From Stutzerimonas xanthomarina (GTDB lineage Bacteria > Pseudomonadota > Gammaproteobacteria > Pseudomonadales > Pseudomonadaceae): a stretch of DNA of 64,000 bases. A program made the translations under genes and the position numbers. Below are positions 35,508 to 44,951 of the stretch, piece by piece; position 1 is the first letter of the stretch, and every line of letters starts with the position of its first letter. The notes under the pieces are model-generated. The model ran no database searches and was not told the origin of the DNA. It saw only the letters and a list, made by a program, of their open reading frames with translations. Where the stretch lies: NCBI RefSeq assembly GCF_003935375.1, contig NZ_RHQM01000005.1, forward strand, positions 62,001-126,000. Reading direction: 5' to 3'.

Positions 35508-36917
35508 TCAGATGGCGATTCGGTCGCCAGGTTCCGGAATGCGTGCTTCCCAGTCGAGACGTTCACGGATGGTCTGCTGCAGCGCCTGCATCTTCTCCAG
35601 CTCGCCGTGCACCAGGTAGAGCTCCGGACGGCTTTCGAAGTTGCTGACCCAGTCGATGAGCTGAGACTGGCCGGCGTGGGCGGAGAACCCTCCGAGGGTA
35701 TGCACCTTGGCATTCACGGCGATGCGCTGGTGCAGCAACTTGACGCTTTTCGCTCCGTCGACGATGGCACGGCCGAGGGTACCGCGTGCCTGGAAACCAG
35801 GGATCACCAGATGGCACTCCTCGCGCCAAAGGTTGTGCTTGAAGTGGTGCAGGATGCGCCCGCCGGTGCACATGCCGCTGCCAGCGATAATGATCACGCC
35901 GCTCTTGAAGCGGTTGATCGCCATCGATTCTTCCGGTGTCGGCGTGGATCGGAGGATCGGCAACCAGCGCTCGGCGTAAAGCTTGCCGCTGGCTCCGCTC
36001 AGGGCATTGTCGATGCCGTCGAGATCCAGCTGATCCTTGTAGTGCGAGTAGATGGCGTTGGCGCCGATGGCCATCGGGCTGTCCAGGAATACCGCTTGCT
36101 GCGGCAGGCGGCCTTCCCGGTAGAAGCGCCCGAGGTAGTAGATCAGGTCCTGCGTACGTCCGACGGCGAAGGAGGGCATCAGCACGTTGCCCCCATCGCG
36201 ATGGGCCTGTTGCAGGATGCCGGCCAGCTCCTCGATCGTGTCTTCGTGGCTGCGGTGGTCGCGGTCGCCATAGGTGGACTCCATGAGCACCACGTCAGCT
36301 TCCTTGAGCACGGTCGGCGCATGCATCAGCGGCGAGCAGTCGTTGCCCAGGTCGCCCGAGAAGACCACGCGCCGTGTTCTGCCATGGTCGTGCACATCCA
36401 GTTGCACGATCGAGGAGCCGAGGATGTGACCGGCATCGTGGAAGGTCACCGCGACACCTGGCGCGACATCGAACGTCTCGCCATAGGCGTGGGGAGTGCG
36501 CTGGCTCAACATGCGCTCGGCGTCGACGCGGGTGTAGAGCGGCTGGATCATCGGTTTGCCGATCCGTGCGCGCCACTTGTTTTCCCACTCGGCATCCTTT
36601 TCCTGAATCTGCGCCGAATCCAGCAGCATCAGTTCGAGCAGCTCCGCGGTGGCATCGGTGCAGTGCACCTCACCGCGGTAGCCGAGGGCGACCAGGCGCG
36701 GCAGCAGGCCGCTGTGGTCGATATGCGCGTGGGACAGCACCACCGCATCGAGTGTCTTGGGGTCGAAGGCGAACGCGCTGCGGTCGCCGCCGGCTTCTTC
36801 CCGGCGGCCCTGGTGCATGCCGCATTCGAGCAGAACCCTTGCACCGTCATGGGTCTCAATGAGATAGCAGGAGCCGGTTACCTGCTGAATGGCGCCTAGA
36901 AAACTGAGCAAAGCCAT
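35508..36917 (-). CDS. Beta-CASP metallo-beta-lactamase fold RNA-processing-type hydrolase
   Basis: A 469-residue enzyme with metal motif 2 at H63-A-H65-I-D67-H68 (SHAHIDHSG), further His/Asp motifs (DAGHILGSS; VFSGDLGN), a beta-CASP domain (MLMESTYGDRDH; GSGMCTGGRILHHF) and LGGFSAHAGQ. It belongs to the YsH1/CPSF73-like bacterial group, which are usually endo/exonucleases of RNA. I start it at the ATG at 36917 (AGGAAGG upstream) because the longer frame to 37037 adds a region with no family features. It is divergent from the phosphoketolase-family gene. Confidence 0.85.
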   Translation of the reverse strand: MALLSFLGAIQQVTGSCYLIETHDGARVLLECGMHQGRREEAGGDRSAFAFDPKTLDAVVLSHAHIDHSGLLPRLVALGYRGEVHCTDATAELLELMLLDSAQIQEKDAEWENKWRARIGKPMIQPLYTRVDAERMLSQRTPHAYGETFDVAPGVAVTFHDAGHILGSSIVQLDVHDHGRTRRVVFSGDLGNDCSPLMHAPTVLKEADVVLMESTYGDRDHRSHEDTIEELAGILQQAHRDGGNVLMPSFAVGRTQDLIYYLGRFYREGRLPQQAVFLDSPMAIGANAIYSHYKDQLDLDGIDNALSGASGKLYAERWLPILRSTPTPEESMAINRFKSGVIIIAGSGMCTGGRILHHFKHNLWREECHLVIPGFQARGTLGRAIVDGAKSVKLLHQRIAVNAKVHTLGGFSAHAGQSQLIDWVSNFESRPELYLVHGELEKMQALQQTIRERLDWEARIPEPGDRIAI

Positions 36918-37049
36918 GTTGCCTTCCTGTCTGTACGATGATGTCCACATTGCCCGCTCGGTTGCCATGACCACTTGATACATATCAGAGATAACGAATC
37001 GAGCGCTGCCTAGACTACAGCACAACCCGCTTACCAACGGAGTGAACCC

Positions 37050-39464
37050 ATGAGTCAGCTACTGCCCAGCCTTGTCGAGCTGGATCAACACGCGCAAGCC
37101 GAACCGGACTTCGCCACCTGGCGTGTAGGTTTCGGGCCGTTCGAGCACGCGCTGGAGACCCAGGCGGCGGTGTTCCGGTTGGCCCATCAGCTGGTACAGG
37201 CAGGTCATCAGCCGGATCTGGCCAGTGTTTACCGGCTGCTGCAGGCGGTCGACCGGGTCGCCAGCGCCGGACTCTGGCTGGTGGTGCACATGACCTACGC
37301 GCGCCAGGTGCATCTGAACGGTTCGCCGTTGGCTGCCGAGGATTTCAAGCAGAACCCCGAGGGGCATACCGGCGGCGCGCTGAACATGGTGCCGGCCTAT
37401 GCCGGTTACCTGGCCCTGAATGCGCTGACTGGCCGCACCCGCGCCTGGCTGATGGGGCAGGGCCACTGTGTGGCGGCCGTCGATGCGCTCAACCTGCTGA
37501 CGGGCAACCTGCATCCGGAGCAGGCGCAAGCCTATGCGGGCGGCGAGGCGGGCATGAATCGCCTGCTGCAGGATTTCTACGGTTACGGCCAGGCCGCCGA
37601 CGGCAGTCCGCTCGCGCCGCTGGGCAGCCATGTCAATCCGCACACCGCCGGCGGCATTGCCGAGGGCGGTTATCTCGGTTTCGCCGAGCTGCAATACGCA
37701 CACATGCCGCTGCCGGGCGAGACGCTGGTGGCCTTTCTTTCTGATGGCGCGGCGGAAGAGCAGCGCGGCAGTGACTGGATTCCCCGCTGGTGGCGTGCCG
37801 AAGATTGCGGCGTCGCGCTGCCGGTGATGATTGCCAACGGGCGGCGAATCGAGCAGCGTACTGCGCTTGGCACCGAGCAGGGGCTCGAGGATTTCCGTCA
37901 GCACTTGAGTCAGTGCGGCTTCGACCCGATGCCGTTCGATGGGCGTGATCCTGCTGCTTTCGTCACCACCCTGTGGGAGATGGAGCTGCGCCTGGAGCGA
38001 CGCGTGGAAGAGAAGGCGCGCGGCATTCTCAACTATCCGCTGCCGATGCCCTACGGCATCGCCGAGACGGTGAAAGGCTTCGGTTTCTATGGTGCCGGCA
38101 GCAACGCAGCGCACAACCTGCCATTGCCGGGTAATCCGAGCCGCGATGAGCAGTCACGCGACCTGTTCAATGAGCACGCGGCGCGTCTGTTCGTACCGCA
38201 ACAGGAGCTGGCTGCTTCACTGGAGCTGTTCACGCGCAGTCGCCAGGGTCGAACGCTGGAGCGCGACAATCCGCTCGCCTCGCGACGCCCGCCTGCGCCG
38301 ACCATGCCGAAGTTGAACTACCGCGACGACGCCTGTTCACCAATGGCAGCGGTCGATCGTTTCTTCGTCGAGCTGACCGCCGCCAACCCCGCGTTGCGTC
38401 CGCGGGTGGGTAATCCTGACGAGCTGGCCAGCAACCGTTTGGGCGGCGTGCTGAAGGCGCTCAAGCATCGCGTCATCGAGCCGGAAAGCGATCTGGAGGC
38501 CGTGGACGGCGCCATCATCACCGCTCTCAACGAGGAGGCGGTGGTATCCGCCTGCCTTGCCAACCAGGGCGGCTTGAATCTGGTGGCGAGCTACGAAGCC
38601 TTCTGCGTGAAGATGCTGGGCGTGGTGCGGCAGACCATTATTTTTTCCCGGCAGCAAAAGGAGATTGGCAGGCCTGCAGGCTGGCTCGGCTGGCCCTTGA
38701 TCGCGACGTCGCACACCTGGGAAAACGGCAAGAACCAGCAGTCCCACCAGGACACGACCTTCTGCGAAGCGCTGCTCGGAGAGATGAACGACATGGTCCG
38801 GGTGCTGTTTCCGGCTGACCACAACAGCACTCTGGCGCTACTGCCATCGATATACCAGGCGCGTGGCGAGCTGGCCTGTCTGGTCATGCCCAAGCGCGAC
38901 CGGCCGTGCTACTTCGATCAGACCCAGGCCGAGCAGTTGGCGCGCGACGGCGCCATCGTGGTCGAGGAGCAGCCGGGCAACGAGGCATTGCTGCTGATTG
39001 CCAACGGCAGCTATCAGCTGGGCGAGATGCTCCGTGCGGCCAAGCGGCTCAAGGAGGCCGACTGCGCTTATCGCCTTGTCTATCTGCAGGAGCCGGGCCG
39101 CTTCCGCGGGCCGCGCGATCATTGGGAAGTCGGGGCGCGCGCCAGCGAAGGCGTGGCGGAGCGGTTGTTCCCGGATGCGATGGAAATGCGCGTGCTGTTG
39201 ACGCACATGCGGCCAGAAGTGGCGCGCGGTCACCTGTGGCCGATTCTGCCGGACGCGCGCAAGTGCTCGGCGCTCGGCTATCGCAACCGCGGCGGCACGC
39301 TGGATGAGTTCGGTATGCAGTTCGCCAATCGCGCCAGCTGGGCCAACGTGCTCGCGGCCTGTGCGCGCCTGCGTAACGTGCCACGCACGGCGCTGCTTAC
39401 CAGGGACGAGGCTGCCGCAGTGGCCGGCAAAGGGGATCCGCAGATACTGCGGGGCGACGCCTGA
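37050..39464 (+). CDS. Phosphoketolase (XFP) family protein
   Basis: An 804-residue thiamine diphosphate-type protein with GHTGGALNMVPAYAGYLALN near residue 110, a SDGAAEE region where canonical phosphoketolases have GDGE, and IANGRRI where they have LNG. Canonical XFP cleaves xylulose-5-phosphate to acetyl-phosphate plus glyceraldehyde-3-phosphate. The degenerate ThDP motif makes the exact activity uncertain. It stands 132 bp from the divergent beta-CASP hydrolase and is followed by an inverted repeat at 39474-39509. Confidence 0.8.
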   Translation: MSQLLPSLVELDQHAQAEPDFATWRVGFGPFEHALETQAAVFRLAHQLVQAGHQPDLASVYRLLQAVDRVASAGLWLVVHMTYARQVHLNGSPLAAEDFKQNPEGHTGGALNMVPAYAGYLALNALTGRTRAWLMGQGHCVAAVDALNLLTGNLHPEQAQAYAGGEAGMNRLLQDFYGYGQAADGSPLAPLGSHVNPHTAGGIAEGGYLGFAELQYAHMPLPGETLVAFLSDGAAEEQRGSDWIPRWWRAEDCGVALPVMIANGRRIEQRTALGTEQGLEDFRQHLSQCGFDPMPFDGRDPAAFVTTLWEMELRLERRVEEKARGILNYPLPMPYGIAETVKGFGFYGAGSNAAHNLPLPGNPSRDEQSRDLFNEHAARLFVPQQELAASLELFTRSRQGRTLERDNPLASRRPPAPTMPKLNYRDDACSPMAAVDRFFVELTAANPALRPRVGNPDELASNRLGGVLKALKHRVIEPESDLEAVDGAIITALNEEAVVSACLANQGGLNLVASYEAFCVKMLGVVRQTIIFSRQQKEIGRPAGWLGWPLIATSHTWENGKNQQSHQDTTFCEALLGEMNDMVRVLFPADHNSTLALLPSIYQARGELACLVMPKRDRPCYFDQTQAEQLARDGAIVVEEQPGNEALLLIANGSYQLGEMLRAAKRLKEADCAYRLVYLQEPGRFRGPRDHWEVGARASEGVAERLFPDAMEMRVLLTHMRPEVARGHLWPILPDARKCSALGYRNRGGTLDEFGMQFANRASWANVLAACARLRNVPRTALLTRDEAAAVAGKGDPQILRGDA

Positions 39465-39473
39465 TAAATAAAC

Positions 39474-39509
39474 CTGGCAGGACGGCGGGCCGTGGCCTGC
39501 GCCTGCCAG
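39474..39509. terminator. Possible hairpin between convergent genes
   Basis: CTGGCAGG (39474-39481) and CCTGCCAG (39502-39509) form an 8-bp inverted repeat with a 20-base loop just after the phosphoketolase stop and before the end of the small secreted protein gene. There is no T-run, so it is weak. Confidence 0.35.
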
Positions 39510-39519
39510 CGTTCACCTG

Positions 39520-39918
39520 TTAGCGGTCGCAGTCCGAGGCCTTGTAGCGCTCGCTGGCGATGGGCTTGTTGCTCTGGTATTCGCTGAAGTCATAGCGCAG
39601 GACTGCGCCCTGGCTCATCAGCTTGCGTAGTCCTTCATTGCCACAGACGCTAACAGCGAGCTGGCTGCGCACATCGGCCGGGTTATCGCGCATCTGCGCC
39701 GCATGCCGCGGCTGTACGCGGAGATGGTTTACCAGCATGTTGTTTTCTACGGTGTAGCCCTGATCAAGAATGTCTTCGTTGATCGCGCGAGGCGTTCCGA
39801 CACTGCTTTCGCGGGCGACCTGCTCGAGCAGCTGATTCAGCTGTTGCTCCTGCAGCGAGGCGGCGTGGGCAACGGGGAGGGCGAGGCTCAGAGCGAGCAG
39901 GGTGGTCAGGCGATACAT
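39520..39918 (-). CDS. Small secreted protein of the quorum-sensing-regulated virulence factor family
   Basis: A 132-residue protein with a signal peptide (MYRLTTLLALSLALPVAHA) and a mature part of about 113 residues rich in Gln/Asn with two cysteines near the end (VCGNEG; ASDCDR) that could form a disulfide. It resembles the family of Pseudomonas aeruginosa PA3611, named for quorum-sensing control; its biochemical function is unknown. Cross-check by family search is needed for the label. Confidence 0.65.
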   Translation of the reverse strand: MYRLTTLLALSLALPVAHAASLQEQQLNQLLEQVARESSVGTPRAINEDILDQGYTVENNMLVNHLRVQPRHAAQMRDNPADVRSQLAVSVCGNEGLRKLMSQGAVLRYDFSEYQSNKPIASERYKASDCDR

Positions 39919-40045
39919 GGCGGTCTCCTTTTGACTGCGCTATTTCGACCGGCTGCCTGTGGTGCGGTTCATTTAACGGTGCTGGGCAGAAGTCTCGCTG
40001 GCGCTGGTAGACTGCCGCGCTTCATCGTCACCCTCGAGTCGATTC

Positions 40046-40756
40046 ATGCCCCATGCCGTAGCCCGTCTGCGTAGCGAACGCCTGGCCAAGAGCCTCAAAC
40101 CCTTCGTTGCCCGCGGCTCCCGGGCGCCGCGCTGCGAGCGCTGCCGGGTACCATTCAGCCATTGCCTTTGCCCTTGGCTTCCGGCGATCGAAAGCGATTG
40201 TGGTGTCTGCCTGCTGATGCACGATATCGAGCCGCTCAAGCCGAGCAATACGGGCTGGCTGATTGCCGATGTGGTGCGCGATACCTTCGCCTTCACCTGG
40301 CAGCGCACGGGCGTGGACCCGCGATTGCTGGCTCTGCTGGCCGATCCGCAATGGCAGCCACTGGTGATCTTTCCGGGCGAATACGCCGAGTCGAGGCGGG
40401 TGGTCGAGCAAGTTGAGCGGGATAACGCTAAGCGCCCGCTGTTCATACTGCTCGATGCCACCTGGACCGAGGCGCGCAAGATGTTTCGCAAGAGCCCCTA
40501 CCTGGATGGCCTGCCGGTGCTGAGCCTGCGACCCGAGGTGCTGTCGCGCTACCGGCTGCGCCGGTCGACTCGCAGTGACCATCTGTGCACCGCCGAGGTC
40601 GCAGCGCTCTGTCTGGATCTGGCTGGAGATTCGGCCGCGGCGAACACGCTCGATGCCTTGCTCGACGTGTTCACCGAGCACTATCTGGGTGCCAAGTATC
40701 ATCGCCAGCCGGACCTGCAGAACGCCGCGCATCTGGCATTGAGGCCTGCGCGCTGA
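40046..40756 (+). CDS. DTW-domain protein (tRNA-uridine aminocarboxypropyltransferase type)
   Basis: A 236-residue protein with an N-terminal cysteine cluster (CERCRVPFSHCLCPW), the name-giving DATW motif (LDATWTEARKM) and a C-terminal half typical of the TapT/DTWD family. Relatives transfer a 3-amino-3-carboxypropyl group from S-adenosylmethionine to uridine in tRNA (acp3U). It starts 20-25 bp after the promoter-like region of the neighbouring divergent gene and shows no SP or TM. Confidence 0.85.
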   Translation: MPHAVARLRSERLAKSLKPFVARGSRAPRCERCRVPFSHCLCPWLPAIESDCGVCLLMHDIEPLKPSNTGWLIADVVRDTFAFTWQRTGVDPRLLALLADPQWQPLVIFPGEYAESRRVVEQVERDNAKRPLFILLDATWTEARKMFRKSPYLDGLPVLSLRPEVLSRYRLRRSTRSDHLCTAEVAALCLDLAGDSAAANTLDALLDVFTEHYLGAKYHRQPDLQNAAHLALRPAR

Positions 40757-40769
40757 ACTCGATTGGCCG

Positions 40770-41681
40770 TCAGGCCTTGGCAGGACTGGCTGCGGTTAGC
40801 GGCTCGGCTTTGCGCGGCCAGAGTTGTGCGGCGAGCATGCCGATGAACATCAATACGCAGCCCATGTAGCCGCGCAGCGTCAGGCTTTCCTCAAGGAACA
40901 GTGCGCCCGCGATGGCTGCGAACACCGCTTCCAGTGAGAGGATGATCGCCGCATGGGAGGCAATCGCATGCTTCTGCGCAACAACCTGCAGCGTGTAGCC
41001 AACCGCAACGGCAAACAATCCGCCATAGATGAGGGCCGGCCCGGCGAGCCAGATGCTGGTCGGCTCGATCTCTTCAAAGATCAATGCCAGCAGCAGGCTT
41101 ACCACGGCACAGGTGGCGAACTGCAGGAAGGCCAGGCGGATCGCGTCGTGGCGGCTGACGAAGAAGCTCACCAGCAGCACATGCAGGCCCCAGACGAAGG
41201 CGCCGGCCAACTGGATCCAGTCACCAGAGGCAACGGTGAAATCCTCGCCGATGCTCAGCAGCGCCATGCCGGCAACGGCGAGAAAGGCGCCGACCCAGGT
41301 TCCAAGGCCTGTCCTGTGGCCAATGATCAGTCCCAGCAGTGGCACCACGATCACGTACAGGCCAGTGATGAATCCTGAGTTGGTCACGCTGGTAAACAGC
41401 AGGCCGACCTGCTGCAGGTTGATTCCCACGGTTAGCGCAAGCCCCATGCTCAGGCCGCCGAGCAGCAGGCCACGCTGCAGAAAGGGTTCGTGCCGGGCTT
41501 TGGTGCGGCCCTGGTAGATCACCAGTGGCAGCAGCGCGAGAGCGCCCAGGGCGAAGCGCAGGCCGGTAAATAGAAACGGGCCGATGTTGTCCATGCCGAT
41601 GCGTTGGGCGACAAAGGCCGTGCCCCAGATCATGGCGGTGATCAGCATCAGGAAGTCGGCGCGGAGGGCTTGGCTACGCAT
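40770..41681 (-). CDS. EamA/DMT-superfamily transporter
   Basis: A 303-residue membrane protein with ten hydrophobic segments in two EamA repeats (LMLITAMIWGTAFVAQRIG; LGTWVGAFLAVAGMALLSI). I start it at the ATG at 41681; the longer frame to 41987 runs into the divergent regulator's upstream region and has no family match. It exports or imports a small metabolite that cannot be deduced here. It converges on the DTW gene with 13 bp between them. Confidence 0.85.
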   Translation of the reverse strand: MRSQALRADFLMLITAMIWGTAFVAQRIGMDNIGPFLFTGLRFALGALALLPLVIYQGRTKARHEPFLQRGLLLGGLSMGLALTVGINLQQVGLLFTSVTNSGFITGLYVIVVPLLGLIIGHRTGLGTWVGAFLAVAGMALLSIGEDFTVASGDWIQLAGAFVWGLHVLLVSFFVSRHDAIRLAFLQFATCAVVSLLLALIFEEIEPTSIWLAGPALIYGGLFAVAVGYTLQVVAQKHAIASHAAIILSLEAVFAAIAGALFLEESLTLRGYMGCVLMFIGMLAAQLWPRKAEPLTAASPAKA

Positions 41682-41927
41682 GTTTCGGCTCGGTCGGGAA
41701 AAGTCGCAGACTTTGCTACAAAGCGCCGCGCTTGACCACTTATTCATGGGTGGGCATGCTTGCGCCGCTTGATTTGTTGTGGCGGGCGGCCGATATTCGG
41801 TCTGGCCGGCCGAAAATTTCACATCGGACCATCCCCGGAGCGTTGTCTCGGGGTTTCTGCCGTCATCTTGTCGGCATCGGCTGCTCAAGCCGATGAAAAA
41901 GCGCCAATAAAAACTACAGGTCTGCCA

Positions 41928-42578
41928 ATGGCTGCTTACGAAATAATCATTGCCGATGATCACCCGCTTTTCCGCAGCGCGCTGCAACAGGCGCTCACCA
42001 TGGGGCTAGGGGAAAACGTACGTCTGGTGGAAGCGGCCAGCATCGCCGAACTGGAAAGCCTTCTAAATCAGGGCGCCGATTGGGATCTGGTGCTGCTGGA
42101 TCTGAACATGCCTGGAGCCTATGGTTTCTCGGGGCTGGTACTGCTGAGGGGGCAGTATCCGCATCTACCGGTAGTCATGATCTCGGCACAGGAGGACGCA
42201 GCGGTCGTTGCGCGCTCCCGTGAGTTCGGTGCCAGCGGTTTCATTCCCAAGTCCAGTTCTCTGGAAACCATCCAGGAAGCGGTACGTGCTGTTTTGGATG
42301 GTGATGTCTGGTGGCCTAGCAACATCCAGGATGTGGCCAACGTCAGCGATGAGGCCAAGGCCGCCAGCGCCGGGCTTGCCAGCCTGACGCCGCAACAGTT
42401 CCGAGTGCTGACCATGGTCTGTGACGGGCTGTTGAACAAGCAGATCGCCTACGAACTGAGCGTTTCCGAAGCGACCATCAAGGCTCACGTTACCGCTATC
42501 TTCCGCAAGCTCGGCGTGCGTACCCGCACCCAGGCAGCCCTGTTGCTGCAGCAGATGGGTTCCATTCCAACCAGCTGA
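41928..42578 (+). CDS. erdR: LuxR-type response regulator ErdR
   Basis: A 216-residue REC-HTH regulator closely resembling Pseudomonas ErdR (MAAYEIIIADDHPLFRSAL; VLLDLNMPGAYGFSG; AVVARSREFGASGFIPKSSS). The receiver has D10/D11 and phosphoacceptor D58. The HTH reads MVCDGLLNKQIAYELSVSEATIKAH. In Pseudomonas ErdR is part of the ethanol/acetate catabolic regulatory cascade. I start it at the ATG at 41928; the upstream in-frame extension has no family match. It converges on finR. Confidence 0.9.
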   Translation: MAAYEIIIADDHPLFRSALQQALTMGLGENVRLVEAASIAELESLLNQGADWDLVLLDLNMPGAYGFSGLVLLRGQYPHLPVVMISAQEDAAVVARSREFGASGFIPKSSSLETIQEAVRAVLDGDVWWPSNIQDVANVSDEAKAASAGLASLTPQQFRVLTMVCDGLLNKQIAYELSVSEATIKAHVTAIFRKLGVRTRTQAALLLQQMGSIPTS

Positions 42579-42592
42579 TCCGGATGCGGGCC

Positions 42593-43519
42593 TCAGGCGA
42601 TCGGCGGCAGCTGGATTTCATCGCTGCGGCGCACGCCTGAGGTCAGGGCGCGGCACTGTTCGACGAACTCGAGCATGGCCGCGGTCTGATACTTGTGCGA
42701 ATGCCAGATGAAGTAGAACTGGCGGCGCAGGTCCAGCTCGGGCGTCGCCACCGGTACCAGGCTGCCACGGCGAAAGGCGTCACGCAGCGCCAGTCGAGAA
42801 ATACAGCCGATCCCCAGTCCCGACTCCACCGCGCGTTTGATCGCTTCGGTGTGCTCCAGCTCGAGCCGCACGTTCAGCTTGCCTGGCCGATGTCGCACAG
42901 CCTGTTCGAAGGTCATCCGCGTGCCGGAGCCCTGCTCGCGGAGAATCCACGCTTCTCTGGTCAGCTCGTCCAGTCCCACCTCGCCGCGCCCGGCCAGCGG
43001 GTGCTGCGGCGCGCAGAACACCACCAGCTCATCCTCGATCCACGGCTGGACCTCAAGGTCCGGGTGCTGGCAATCACCTTCGATCAAACCCAGATCAAGT
43101 TCGTGTTGCGCGATCTGATGCACGATGTGTGCAGTGTTGTGTACGTGCAGCTTCACTCGGCATTCCGGGTGGCGCTGCATGAAGCTGCCAATCAGCAACG
43201 TGGCGAGGTAGTTGCCGATCGTCAGCGTCGCACCGACCGCCAGTGAGCCGAAGCCGCTCTTGCCGTTGAGCAAATCCTCGATGGCGCGTGCCTGATCGAG
43301 CAGGGCAACTGCCTGCGGCAGCAGCTGTTGTCCGAGCGCGTTCAAGCAGAGCCTTTTGCCGGCTCGGTCGAAGAGCTGGCAGCCGGACTGGCGTTCCAGT
43401 TCGGCCAGCGACGTACTGGTTGCGGACTGTGACAACGAGAGGCTCTCGGCTGCGCGCGACACGCTTTCCTGGCGTGCGACAGCGGCAAACACTTCGATCT
43501 GGCGGAGAGTAAAATGCAT
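42593..43519 (-). CDS. finR: LysR-family regulator FinR
   Basis: A 308-residue LysR regulator with an N-terminal winged HTH (AVARQESVSRAAESLSLSQS) and an effector domain. It is divergent from fpr with 113 bp between the start codons, the arrangement known in Pseudomonas putida, where FinR activates fpr in response to superoxide stress. The symbol rests on that layout. The AT-rich gap holds the candidate operator at 43544-43569. Confidence 0.85.
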   Translation of the reverse strand: MHFTLRQIEVFAAVARQESVSRAAESLSLSQSATSTSLAELERQSGCQLFDRAGKRLCLNALGQQLLPQAVALLDQARAIEDLLNGKSGFGSLAVGATLTIGNYLATLLIGSFMQRHPECRVKLHVHNTAHIVHQIAQHELDLGLIEGDCQHPDLEVQPWIEDELVVFCAPQHPLAGRGEVGLDELTREAWILREQGSGTRMTFEQAVRHRPGKLNVRLELEHTEAIKRAVESGLGIGCISRLALRDAFRRGSLVPVATPELDLRRQFYFIWHSHKYQTAAMLEFVEQCRALTSGVRRSDEIQLPPIA

Positions 43520-43543
43520 ATCTATATAACCGATAACCTATAT

Positions 43544-43569
43544 CTTTATTATCCAGTTAACGAATAAAG
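43544..43569. promoter_or_regulatory. Candidate FinR operator between finR and fpr
   Basis: CTTTATT (43544-43550) and AATAAAG (43563-43569) are perfect inverted repeats 12 bases apart, spaced like a LysR-type dyad, in the AT-rich divergent region. It lies about 65 bases before the fpr start and 25-50 before the finR start. FinR binding is inferred. Confidence 0.45.
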
Positions 43570-43632
43570 ACGCCATCGCTAGACTGGCGCCACGTAACGA
43601 CGCCCGTCGCGACACCACGAGGAATTCGTAGC

Positions 43633-44409
43633 ATGAGCAATCTGAACGTAGAGCGCGTTCTCAGTGTGCACCATTGGAACGACACGCTGTTCAGCTTCAA
43701 GACCACCCGCAATGCAGGCTTGCGCTTCGAGAACGGCCAGTTCGTCATGATCGGCCTAGAGGTCGAGGGCCGTCCGCTGATGCGCGCCTACAGTATCGCC
43801 AGTCCCAACTACGAAGAGTATCTGGAGTTTTTCAGCATCAAGGTGCAGAACGGCCCGCTGACTTCTCGACTGCAGCACCTGCAGGAAGGCGACCAGATCA
43901 TGGTCAGCCGCAAGCCAACCGGAACACTGGTGCTCGACGACCTGCTGCCTGGCAAGCATCTTTACCTGCTCAGCACCGGCACGGGCCTGGCGCCATTCAT
44001 GAGTGTCATCCAGGACCCGGAAACCTACGAGCGCTTCGAAAAAGTCGTGCTGGTGCATGGTGTTCGCTACGCAAACGAAGTTGCCTATCGCGAATTCATC
44101 ACCGAGCACCTGCCGCAGAACGAGTTCTTTGGTGAGGCGGTGAAGGAAAAACTGATCTATTACCCGACTGTGACGCGCGAGCCTTTCGAGAATCAGGGCC
44201 GCCTGACCGAGCTGATGCGCAGCGGCAAACTGTTCAGCGACATCGGCCTGCCTCCGATCAATCCGCAGGACGATCGCGCGATGATTTGCGGCAGCCCGAG
44301 CATGCTGGACGAAACCAGCCAAGTGCTGGACAGCTTCGGTCTGAGCGTCTCGCCGCGCATGGGCGATCCGGGGCACTACCTGATCGAGCGCGCATTCGTC
44401 GAGAAGTAG
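43633..44409 (+). CDS. fpr: Ferredoxin-NADP(+) reductase Fpr
   Basis: A 258-residue flavoenzyme. RAYS (51-54) is the FAD-binding motif, STGTGLAPF (114-122) is the NADP-binding motif, and the C-terminus ends VEK, as in the bacterial subclass that reduces 2Fe-2S or 7Fe ferredoxin and takes part in oxidative stress responses and iron release. The FdxA ferredoxin encoded at 27387 is a possible partner. It is divergent from finR. Confidence 0.95.
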   Translation: MSNLNVERVLSVHHWNDTLFSFKTTRNAGLRFENGQFVMIGLEVEGRPLMRAYSIASPNYEEYLEFFSIKVQNGPLTSRLQHLQEGDQIMVSRKPTGTLVLDDLLPGKHLYLLSTGTGLAPFMSVIQDPETYERFEKVVLVHGVRYANEVAYREFITEHLPQNEFFGEAVKEKLIYYPTVTREPFENQGRLTELMRSGKLFSDIGLPPINPQDDRAMICGSPSMLDETSQVLDSFGLSVSPRMGDPGHYLIERAFVEK

Positions 44410-44423
44410 CGCATCCGCTCCAC

Positions 44424-44444
44424 GCCGCCGCCTCGCGCGGCGGC
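44424..44444. terminator. GC hairpin between fpr and the convergent ychJ-like gene
   Basis: GCCGCCGC (44424-44431) and GCGGCGGC (44437-44444) make an 8-bp stem with a 5-base loop just past the fpr stop. The absence of a T-run makes factor-independent termination uncertain. Confidence 0.45.
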
Positions 44445-44464
44445 TATCCCGGTGCGGTCTGGCA

Positions 44465-44950
44465 TCAGACGTAGGCGGCGCAGCACTTCTTGAATTTCGA
44501 ACCGCTGCCGCATGGGCAGGGATCGTTGCGTCCGGCCCTGAGTGGCACCGTCGGATCGATGAAATACCATTTTCCGTCGCATTGAACGAAGGCCGAGCGT
44601 TCCTGGTGGACATGCTCGCCCGCCTGGTCGTGCCAGCGGGCGGTGAAGGTCACCCGTGCATGTTCAGGCTTGCCGCCGAGCACTGCACTCTCGTTCACTT
44701 CCAGCCCCAACCAGGTGCTGTCCAGGCTCCAGCGGCGCATGCCGTCCATGTCCAGCGCCGTCTGTTGCACCGGCAGCGTGGTGGCCTGCAGATAGTCGAC
44801 CAGACCCAGCACGTAGGCGCTATAGCGCGAGCGCATCAGCAGTTCGGCGCTGGGTGCCGGTGTGCCTGCGTGATAACGGCCGCAGCACTGGTCAAGCGTA
44901 TTGCCGCTGCCGCAAGGGCAGTTAGGCGCGAAGGGGCGCTGTTCGCTCAT
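44465..44950 (-). CDS. YchJ-family protein with two SEC-C motifs
   Basis: A 161-residue protein with SEC-C zinc motifs at both ends ([13 protein letters not shown] near the N-terminus and [13 protein letters not shown] at the C-terminus) around an NTF2-like core, the YchJ architecture. The ATG at 44950 is chosen over the longer frame to 45001. Its function is unknown. It overlaps no gene but starts 1 bp after the end of the methyltransferase-like gene, so they form one unit. Confidence 0.9.
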   Translation of the reverse strand: MSEQRPFAPNCPCGSGNTLDQCCGRYHAGTPAPSAELLMRSRYSAYVLGLVDYLQATTLPVQQTALDMDGMRRWSLDSTWLGLEVNESAVLGGKPEHARVTFTARWHDQAGEHVHQERSAFVQCDGKWYFIDPTVPLRAGRNDPCPCGSGSKFKKCCAAYV

Positions 44951-44951
44951 G

